The notes beneath the pieces were generated by a model, which saw nothing but the letters and a program-made list of their open reading frames with translations, was not told the DNA's origin and did not search any database. This document shows positions 61,801-64,000 of a stretch of DNA of 64,000 bases, piece by piece. Position 1 is the stretch's first letter. Every line of letters starts with the position of its first letter. The translations under genes and the position numbers were made by a program. This DNA comes from Simiduia aestuariiviva (GTDB taxonomy: Bacteria; Pseudomonadota; Gammaproteobacteria; Pseudomonadales; Cellvibrionaceae). Where the stretch lies: contig NZ_JACHXZ010000004.1 in assembly GCF_014192475.1 (NCBI RefSeq), positions 237,348-301,347 on the forward strand, written 5' to 3'.

Positions 61801-64000
61801 GCATCAGTTTGCGCATCTACGAGCGCAATGGTCCACTGCGAGCCTAGGACGCCTGCAGCAGCGGAGACCACCACATTGGAAATGCCATCCATTGACTCCA
61901 AGGCGGCTTCCACATCAGCTGCACTCATGCCGCGCTCAATCAGAACTTGCTCGCCGTTATAATTGACGTAGGCTGAAGTTTGCCAGTCTTCGAGTGCGAA
62001 GATTGCCGTGGCACTGCTGGCAAACACCTGGTTGTGTCGCTTGCCATGGGCAAGTTCAGCGTCTGATGATTCAACGCTGGCCATCAAGAAGTGGCCATCG
62101 GGATCTGTGTCCGCTGCCACAAATGTTATCTGCCAATTCCCCGGCACACCGGAAACATGCACGCGCTGAACATTCGCCAGCTTTTCTAAAGCCGTTTCAA
62201 TTTCTGCTGCTGTTGCGCCGAAGTCAACATCAACGCCTTGGTCGCCGTACCAAAAACTGGCCAATGCATTTTCGGTAACCGATTGAATGCTGTTGTCAGT
62301 CAACGCTGTTGAAACTGCAATGTCTGGATAATTTGCCGGCGCGGCGTTTATGCTAGCGCTGTAAAACGCACTGTACTTAACATTTGCATCGACAGACGTT
62401 AAGGCAATAGACCATTGATCACCGTCGCGAGTCACCTCGATATTGGCATTCGCCAAGGACGTCAATTCCTCTAGATCAGACTGCAGTGACGCAGGCGTGG
62501 TTGCACTGTCAATCACCACGACGCCCGTGCCGTACCACAATAAGTGATCGTCACCGACTAGCGTTACGGTTTGCAGGGCATTGTTGTCGTCACTTGCCGT
62601 CGCTTTTACAGACGAAGATTTTGTTTCAAGTACATCCACGGCAATAGCTTCTGGGCTATTTTTGTGAATAACTATTTGCCAAGTATTGGTGCCAGTCATT
62701 GCCACCGAAACCGCAACTGCGGTGGGTAATGCGGCAAACGCGGCTTCGATCTTCGCTGCAGACTGCTCGGCGGTTAAGCCCGCAAAATCCAGAGAGAAAC
62801 TTTCTGTTCCGTAGGTAAATTCCAGACTCACTGCACTGGCCGGCCAATCAAAATACTGGCGATCCAAATCAGGCGCGGCTTCTGTAGCAAGTGTAACGGT
62901 AGTCCGAGTCAGCGCGAAAGCGGTATCAGACACACTAACGCCACCCGCAAACTCTAAGGGCAGATAAGCGCCGTCTGTTTGTGGCGCTTGATCGAAGATA
63001 AACTCCCACGGATCATCCGCAGTACCACTTCCAAACACCTCAACAGAATTGGCTCCCAATACGCTGTTTAGACGACTTTCGAGCAGCGCTGCGCCATTAG
63101 CCAATTCACTCTGTGTGATAGCAACCCCTTGGTCGCCATACCAGATGACGCCTTCTGTACTGCCAGCTGGCAGCGCCAGCTGTTGAATTCGACTATCGGT
63201 TACCGCAGTGGCGCTTTCACTATTTACCACCAATGCAGGCGCCACGCCGTCATAAAGGTAATCAGCAGTTTCACTGTCGATACGGTAAAAAACTTGTACT
63301 GAGCGCGTATCATCTTTTTGCAACAGGCTCCCGCTGTGGGCCTGAACCGCATAGTGATAGCCAAATAATGCCGTGCTCGAAGCGGAAATTATTTCAATAT
63401 TCCATGGCGAAATATCGGTGCCACTGCCCGTAACTTCCACCTCATTGATACTTGCCATCGATTCAATAGCGGCCTTTACGTCTTCAGCGCTCATGCCCGC
63501 TGTGAGCGTAACGCTATCAATAGGCGAATTGTCATTGGAGGGTGTGGGACGACCGGCATTGACCAAGCTATCGTCGTAGCCGTAAAACAGCGTCACATTT
63601 TGCAAGCCATCTGCAAGGCTAACGCTTTGCACTGACAAATCCGAATTCGCTTGCGCCACTACATTGACATCTTTCAGCATGGGCGAACCATCACTGTTGT
63701 AGCGATAGGTGCCACCTTCGGCCAAATCAAATCGGTAAAAATATTCTTTAAGTGCAACACCATCCACAAAAGCTTGAGGCTCAACGGGTACCATTACGGT
63801 ATATCCGTTTGCGTCTTTTACCTCGTTGCCATCGCTATCGAGCAGCGGGGTTTTCTCGAGAAAGGCTGTGTACTCTGTGGAATAGACTTGATGGTTGCCA
63901 AAGCCGTCGCGCTCAACTTGCCACATGGTGGCCAAGGATGATCCCAACTGCACATCTACGGTCAATAAGTTGGTGCCGAGTAAATCGCCAATATCGATAT
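43863..64000 (-). CDS. Giant RTX-like repetitive exported protein, 5' end beyond window
   Basis: One uninterrupted frame of at least 6,711 codons that continues past 64000, so N-terminus and signal are unseen. From the N-terminal side: many ~100-residue modules with an alpha/beta motif like SAADVEAALESMDGISNVVV...W-I (about 61250-63900, recurring later); RTX-like calcium-binding stretches (GGADDDRIVG, YGDEGNDNF); a helical Trp-rich segment (57380-58460); more RTX; Calx-beta-like strands (53500-54120); PPC-like domains (52440-53170); six tandem TITVNG modules (50750-52440); a long RTX block (44480-47640); and a ~200-residue tail ending YTWDDGKLKPKQ. It is very acidic with almost no Cys, like giant adhesins. 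No LapG or type 1 secretion signature was recognised. Confidence 0.9.
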   Translation of the reverse strand, partial: IDIGDLLGTNLLTVDVQLGSSLATMWQVERDGFGNHQVYSTEYTAFLEKTPLLDSDGNEVKDANGYTVMVPVEPQAFVDGVALKEYFYRFDLAEGGTYRYNSDGSPMLKDVNVVAQANSDLSVQSVSLADGLQNVTLFYGYDDSLVNAGRPTPSNDNSPIDSVTLTAGMSAEDVKAAIESMASINEVEVTGSGTDISPWNIEIISASSTALFGYHYAVQAHSGSLLQKDDTRSVQVFYRIDSETADYLYDGVAPALVVNSESATAVTDSRIQQLALPAGSTEGVIWYGDQGVAITQSELANGAALLESRLNSVLGANSVEVFGSGTADDPWEFIFDQAPQTDGAYLPLEFAGGVSVSDTAFALTRTTVTLATEAAPDLDRQYFDWPASAVSLEFTYGTESFSLDFAGLTAEQSAAKIEAAFAALPTAVAVSVAMTGTNTWQIVIHKNSPEAIAVDVLETKSSSVKATASDDNNALQTVTLVGDDHLLWYGTGVVVIDSATTPASLQSDLEELTSLANANIEVTRDGDQWSIALTSVDANVKYSAFYSASINAAPANYPDIAVSTALTDNSIQSVTENALASFWYGDQGVDVDFGATAAEIETALEKLANVQRVHVSGVPGNWQITFVAADTDPDGHFLMASVESSDAELAHGKRHNQVFASSATAIFALEDWQTSAYVNYNGEQVLIERGMSAADVEAALESMDGISNVVVSAAAGVLGSQWTIALVDAQTDAIGEFYTLARDVYVQAMNEFATVNDTTDITTQSISEAFIEEGTTIAINANDSITLGAIYTGKTQSEKADQLATDLSVLLGNDVEVEFDSASGQYVISDSGLTGLLLASNMSLDPAVEQADAATQAFAQLALPAGTAAITLNYNGVSHSLTLSGNTAADIALSIQGALAELTLGAAENITVVGDGTVESPFVIQVADFSGLSDFTAAIDFTGNGFDAVTLAAPSTYHTLEKRDDNGNWALQTVDGLQAVKPTQQTDATADLYISPYLTVEVNGPRLTEKTIWDYDENGVLVETDETDWFQDPTYRNDNNIDSVTIKGSNTENDAFTIGHLVNGEDTDAPTIEYDTLQIDHHRVGNDTRSVSIVIRGIDLDGDLDDSTSESGIGSHDQITIDGQAGDDEIIAGFLPNSTDIAATDIITAHVVDNLTLIGGADDDRIVGTWRADTINSGIGNDTVTGGGGVDAFLDASDETEFDTLIEQRNLNFSLSDNELVISGSDSLTGEPVVPESETSVGIFERFELFGGAGQNNFAIVDFTKEAMLDGTVGSDTYVITLSGEIEGASSVEILDSGSNDSEDTDSVEIWGGGNGIDQADTLHLDVDTSRQQVTYTGTTESFRLTYHGESTELLNGSSSAQDIANALIALDGISAVTVTGEGTSGEPWLIVLESADTTAEDKFFKLGTTDVNIAKADVERAFVQRLDANFGAALLASKPDIDALFEKPQFAMQQFYVRDSAAGAIAFDISYGGQTLSATLPTNPNEDELYSEADRALRVAERLAYLEALLETFDDIDDVTLAGAGTHRDPWRIEIVKGKKDSKGNYQKFTTLDLSVISDPLDIADAAATTSPSLSLASPSNYQRVYYNRGAERVEIHGGLGADTIIADDSMAASYVYGDEGNDNFLIGRVIATETVTLADGRTLDVVAGDEGITAGVSYNAYFYGGGGDDYFEVNHNIGELELYGESGDDTFFLRAHLQADGEEIDGNTVTAGAGDEANNIDEADQDILISYVQNNRVLINGGSGFDTLVIAGTGIADEFFIFTDANDKQYIYGAGLKVEGVSNIERLALVTGGGNDVVYLNGLSGNIELLINTGSGDDEVVLGGEERTFEVVYPISNATHTVQRDLYQDEAVGEPEITYNDIQFVKRSSTDMVALWQEFYKRWVKPDASEDEIAAVQMDAIHWQLLEANLSVALKLYSQAVDKALSDNPDHGTTIWDKINFGELTNNIHQEIIEIFKGPGDYGDDVNAFENALLAAMNAEGGYNQWADGDYEVGFGLGQQAPILPDAIDLQTMLNLAPDRVVLDSEQQAAWDGVSDWNSNIKVGDRELQAGTRSLDSAFFLEYLRKIVAFTIWGDFIHADQIYDTADFVDNNSDSRRLDDWGYDPDLYWWDLYSDQVRVNKTVTQHYWDWSSFSIKTRQVTVQDNLPHVTGESAVWIPTEQYSEGAGGDLFRDLISLFYQPVAEAPTDTNVNLEQSYVAQEYEGAASYRFDGLTQRTVTKIMPATFDLADIQGTLRLAGGPGSDSLTLNIADADGADLNVGRVDMDLAEFTYVNDESLIGHYDASGNWVTGFQGLLADANHGDVQGALERANKQTQIAILDQLALGEEPNAQVELQIQTVEQTLSLSTDLSALRNASAALTPVGAEQIATKTRIENLAKMGQQLLGEKDSDGSAIIGAGDFSLDAINALLADATLKAWAAEDAQALAAVEALVAVRNFITLVTADSTLAADFEWQASTNLKVYTRNDIDLTDRTASYQYSQEIWDENLLQHANEWHAGTGDYAGLVGRPDDSELLASNDVTGETLRLLQIAYSVGGYTGMVGGVGNPDLMGNTLAMEIAYTNAINALNTSYYTYAYFGVGSDGEQILEAVSINRFNADVAHEELLDYVADLKDASGTKYGETTERYLTADNWISYRDALMADAGFDNSANTIGDEFTEENVDKLIRLTQAQSSVEISALLSDGLILEPKVAGNAADEYSVDIAKFQDTAGFYLPETVTVNRTTLVEVTVDNDYVSGRIDGTQYDVSYDTIELADSDWSGLWLRGFENATFNVNADVTDDQDTADTTDDVLTVFDKVDHVTISDGVDWLDITVNTGGGADVVHVESNTIMDLVTINSGDGTDAIFVSTANTVSTIVHAGDGVDTINVGATGDYAQLNAGDGNDLLRVNYTALGEQTFENGVGGTLDVHGQIGSDTYYVGLAGTGDSIINIADQAEAELLATNALHVYGTNSADQFLFRPNAINALETDAEGEVLENGAIERINYGSDLNGGITVYGRDGDDRFVFDETSAVITVLGQAGNDVFQVGQIFNSPRNAAAGLSSDDIFDTTPITQGFISNGNSYGLTLDGGAGEDNFTVYRNVAELSLIGGADNDTFLVRSFVLIDPNDPQAPFTNINGGQGADFISYAINAPVRISGGDGLDTVTILGTEFGDEFVVTEEGVYGAGRYTSFTGIEKLVIDGMEGNDNFYVMSTSEKVELNLFGGLGSDTFETAGGNNGEPISVVADDLLGHSGLIEHVITSGDERLAEMRALLAANVMDADEAGVIIRPLVGPLRAYEDDNGTALVDPNAINVYEVVLTRPPEDVVRISATATLPSDQLQDAGAVGVLLNGTANATALVFDRTNWFIAQTITVTAPADGVAEGNDFVEIRHSVMEGLTDEDGSDYDRLNVSRLVVEVVDADSASVIVSQNTENPLVAEAVADLNSDSYRVVLSQAPTEDVVITIETDGQLTVDQPTLTFTEDNWNDPQWVTFSAVANDGVEGQHYGRITHTVTSADAAFNNLAMESVDVTIADGEYPSLLLLERVSIDMDGDGTTDLESYQLQSDSTSRVAERASIGVLAQGEALTNSTGTVFAGTVGIAEIDERIGNDAPFQAQDLSLTRWSTANHPDIAQSSTPHVTVVGTGDGTRDYYKVVVTDDMLANGPIVLTADLDQGDADTTWWQSKFKLFRQNGTELVKLADTPFTGSDDIHLSQSISEAGTYIIEVDGSESTTATYGSGVPEGVNYELHVSLPEQYVADFKFIPATLLENELESSAGGQWLSESTSAANGIGNEDNTGWYTEPNANIGTGTGIDSSMPYITVDGSGNGSKDRYWFTVTTEMLNGALGEHLENESVSNTDGGWYTSSGIDFPAVVAIGESWTVTVNDQAFTVNADDATDTGASLATELSGLLNAALNSDLFTVEIDGNDPTQLTVSNPVVGFRLGITHFSTAVPSETTEDLTKTTLSLDSAGDSATVGDIWTITIGADSYTYQAAAGDDRDDIGAGLVSAVKGGDGVTAGKGASYRISYDSNAIEVIDIDGVSVDVTMESQQIVSAINETVTGQTFTVGGTVNNGAQWQVTVNGVEATVNGDDTGITNRASVAASLVSQLTTELDSTDYTIVYTVGSESFDVIRNDGNAIVSGTSKSGAATMTATDSLREQTLVLDESLTARDWSIFLSGTEISGPFNNDDLDLVGTQFVAELNTIDSDGDATNGTTYSASYDADSNTLTIKRTDGAAPNLTLQAKVTDSGVDGTPSTENFTAYSYAVAIDAGYNYSDPSDIWTLTVNGVSRGVAVGSNLASTAAALNAEFSNHTITAVDGALQIVADDEGAIAASLAMTVTQASLSPIIDDQDRWDTYALAVDEDATPAVGDTWTITVNGIDYSHVISQSDIDSGVATQDLVADALMAKLQSAGFASSDTAVGNKIIVEGTGLVVSGSRTSAAQGLFDLDFVKTYSTSTTSTHSSMVESQTLNGIELTRTFVTTLVTETTTESYLPYVKVFDAAGNQLLPDVDYTAYFDQGSFMATDPMSLFLFEDIGNYQVEVGYTLTQVETETVTVDVASITTNIFGGFVSQSQSSSTTTATTVATSDVGIDSGYQLNVSLEGHATDADFLDMSGMLLTVHRADGTTESAVIDSYDAITDQFTLATPLSISAGERYEITYNVEDTYEDYGDTPALTTWQEDQYFVVLSGAPSDTVTLDIAGVETRTYNGDLVFSGEPEANYVQVGVDTAQLIFDANNWSSLRSIDIDALEGGSIVGSEIESFIDGSDAQVFAPGGQIANTLRGPIFIDGGQQVGADYELNNPLTIHGETNLFPAAGSLTSVVVTPESTIITDTDAEYWDADLAQHVDGFDPRIDDYPYEVSIMADGELIAVLDVIARDGQSLTLAALPEGVTIAAGVEYFIRPVNLNTRVDEAVQVDVLNVFNTNSPADQSITLTDSRITGMGMGGDVVIAGEIVEGGIHYANLEGLTLNLGVGADNVTVESTHTGSTHIDAGAGENIITLKTVSGVTSIVSGADNDAVHVGSDLQLADEIAALLAIDTGDGVDTLTLDDSADAVANQLQVNATTLTGLDMPSLSEQQQLVIRAAGGTFDLDFGSAGVITALTYGIDGADLATALNTHFGVQGGVNVNHQVSASGHRYLITFGGEMSGVDVSEVIINTDALVESDVVLDGAGNVLVDAITKDARVSTLRNGSPLATSGQTQTLRINATSGNYALQVLDQWTANIAWDADADALLAALLPIVNPNNSQDNLPHTNNVSVVKVGDEWLISFRGELSATSITAVQGDVSLATRMDGINYYGVETLNVYTGTGADTVTVQSTAENTATHLYTGEGADHIEISSDANGDFANGDSAHGTLDGILGDVYIDAGMGENSLYVSDFDSSDASTPITITNSALTGAAVGDINYTATAGNFDSDLVIWTGSGNDLITVSSVYLEGQTVTSLYTNEGADEITVSAADDLLNPAHLGLDLVADAEARRLDIFSQQGADVINASTADLAIRANAGTAGDLIFGSQGDDVIYGNDGDDRVYANGGTDRVYGELGFDTLEGGADADVIYGGADIDLIRGNAGADAIDGGSGDDIIFGDEGVVEDAIGTSLLASQLANMTLITSVNLAVGGGDTIYGGLGADRIVGGLGEDLIIDHDGDNIVLGDLGEITYDATGLTRVSASQLVGDIDTLQLGATSGYNQALGGLGADSIDILAGDSLVVGDNATALWQVGVLRSVTSDDEAFGGDDLVTMGDGNSVALLGASTVQDTLVSGSGDHWVLGDNGAMTWNATGVLTQIVSTALSEGGTDNITLGNGSNTVVAGFGNDSVVTGSGNDVIMGDNGQIDYDANGFVSLIQSTDLIAATAGNDTLLVGSGFNRVIAGLGQDTVTSGSGDEHVLGDNGQLAYLDQVLIRATSTETTEGDSDLLTLGDGNAVVIAGNGQDTVTTGVGTDTVLGDNGEILWSAGGIIESAKSIVTQQGADDSLMLFDGDTLVIAGTGSDTVSIGAGTDRVLGDNGNFVFTNGVLAQAISTATTFGGNDTLALGSGDSVVIAGLGDDSVTALAGVDHLLGDNGEFVYSAGVLVSARSLEETLGGNDSVNLGAGNAVLILGTGADQLTAANGNHQVLADNGQITWTTSGVLTQLVSTSRAQGGDDKVTLGNGDNTVIAGFGSDTVTTGNGADDVIGDNGQIDYDANGFVSLMQSTDLTAATAGNDTLLVGSGFNRVIAGLGQDTVISGNGELRLLADTGRLSFEENILIAMNSDLAGLGGADRVTIGSANTMAILGDGADVVTAANGHNTFIADNGDITLNSAGTLQLVETRELALGGDDQFILGNGGNTVLAGRGDDLVTTGNGDDNIIGDNGFITYDSQGFITFMATTDVSIDTAGDDTINSGAGSDRILAGLGSDVVNAGAGDDIVFGDQGELSYIDNDFVEAITTTVPLGGNDNLLLGSGDDWAFGGGGDDLLNGEQGDDILFGDFGVIGFDELNQFYVDTSDLGQGGNDTLIGGSGFDWMLGGAGADAFVGRFTTDIMLGNYGRITAVPDTDGVVVSAVPSGLDLIGGNQEELYNNRGVVAELRLQTLLRVTEVDVSNIKSDAALSLAPVGSSSDVAQLTDEQMIQFLQNLPAPATGGEAGTEGTNSHEQECMNPLDADGQPVELPEGATACTLDSETDQPQSNGEANRATEDDSDTASALQAAALLAAVSAQRGWTVGRPSTKSGPSWLAGHGPNGRQVYTWDDGKLKPKQ
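45392..45551 (-). repeat. Near-identical internal duplication, copy A
   Basis: About 160 bp matching 46433-46592 with only a handful of substitutions, at an exact in-frame offset of 1,041 bp (347 codons). Recent duplication or gene conversion inside the RTX block. Confidence 0.85.
46433..46592 (-). repeat. Near-identical internal duplication, copy B
   Basis: Partner of 45392-45551. Flanking units are clearly more diverged. Confidence 0.85.
50750..52440 (-). repeat. Six tandem TITVNG-type modules in the giant protein
   Basis: Six modules of roughly 80-105 residues, each opening with a variant of GDTWTITVNGIDYS, then a helix ending in L..EL, and a closing strand pair (for example SYDADSNTLTIKRTDG). 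They carry no calcium-loop signature. I do not recognise the family; it resembles small beta-alpha-beta units also used in flagellar-hook-like and planctomycete giant proteins. Confidence 0.6.
57380..58460 (-). other. Non-repetitive Trp-rich helical segment of the giant protein
   Basis: About 360 residues without glycine-Asp repeats, rich in Trp, Tyr and Leu (for example VALWQEFYKRWVKPDASEDE and PDLYWWDLYSDQVRVNK). A globular, mostly helical domain embedded in a beta-repeat protein. Function is unknown; it could be an enzymatic or binding domain. Confidence 0.6.

Noticed and set aside
43863-64000. Numerous 60-210 codon plus-strand ORFs opposite the giant gene
   Set aside because: Antisense shadows of repetitive, GC-skewed codons. 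None has a signal peptide, domain or ribosome-binding site that is convincing.
43863-64000. Classical type 1 secretion (LapA/RTX) or two-partner system
   Set aside because: No HlyB-type ABC transporter, TolC, TpsB, LapD or LapG gene is in the 27 kb seen; only adaptor-type proteins and a SecA-like ATPase. Genes beyond 64000 could change this.

Overview
The window comes from a gammaproteobacterium, most likely a marine member of the Pseudomonadales/Cellvibrionales lineage. This is inferred from gene order rather than from an rRNA. The runs [GGDEF-type partial gene?]-dsbA-cytochrome c4-engB-polA, znuA/zur-znuC-znuB, hemY-hemX-hemD-hemC-algR-algZ/argH and cyaA-lptM-lysA-dapF-DUF484-xerC-HAD match the familiar Pseudomonas-type arrangement.

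Layout. Positions 1-7030 hold a partial minus-strand gene, dsbA, a dihaem cytochrome c4, engB, a Fur-box-controlled hemP hidden between two minisatellite arrays, and polA. Positions 7030-10760 hold a small secreted protein and the zinc-uptake divergon (znuA <- Zur box -> zur-znuC-znuB). Positions 10760-16760 form one minus-strand block of haem-synthesis genes and the AlgZ/AlgR-type two-component pair. Positions 17000-27450 carry argH, two large hybrid histidine kinases and class I adenylate cyclase. Positions 27539-32571 carry lptM, lysA, dapF, a DUF484 gene, xerC, a HAD phosphatase and a small winged-helix protein. Positions 32625-35576 hold a monohaem cytochrome c5-type gene and a two-gene operon pairing a PrnB-like (IDO/TDO-superfamily) protein with a kynureninase-like PLP enzyme.

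Positions 35660-36490 contain four tandem 182-186 bp cassettes ahead of an intact tRNA-Arg(CCG). Each cassette begins with the first ~26 nt of that tRNA (5' acceptor strand plus D-arm) and continues into a strongly foldable ~100 nt segment. The few sites that vary between copies all fall in predicted loops. I do not recognise this RNA.

Positions 36668-64000 form a minus-strand cluster around one open frame of more than 20 kb (at least 6,711 residues, N-terminus beyond the window) that encodes a giant RTX/cadherin-like repetitive surface or secreted protein. Downstream of it lie a DUF3467 protein, a GAF-HlyD fusion, a PqqD-like/M50 protease/HlyD fusion, a short SecA paralogue and a periplasmic adaptor. 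No HlyB-type ABC exporter, TolC or TpsB is present. The cluster therefore looks like a dedicated, SecA-powered export or anchoring system for the giant protein, and it is the best candidate for an undescribed system here. The tRNA-Arg array at its edge is the second.
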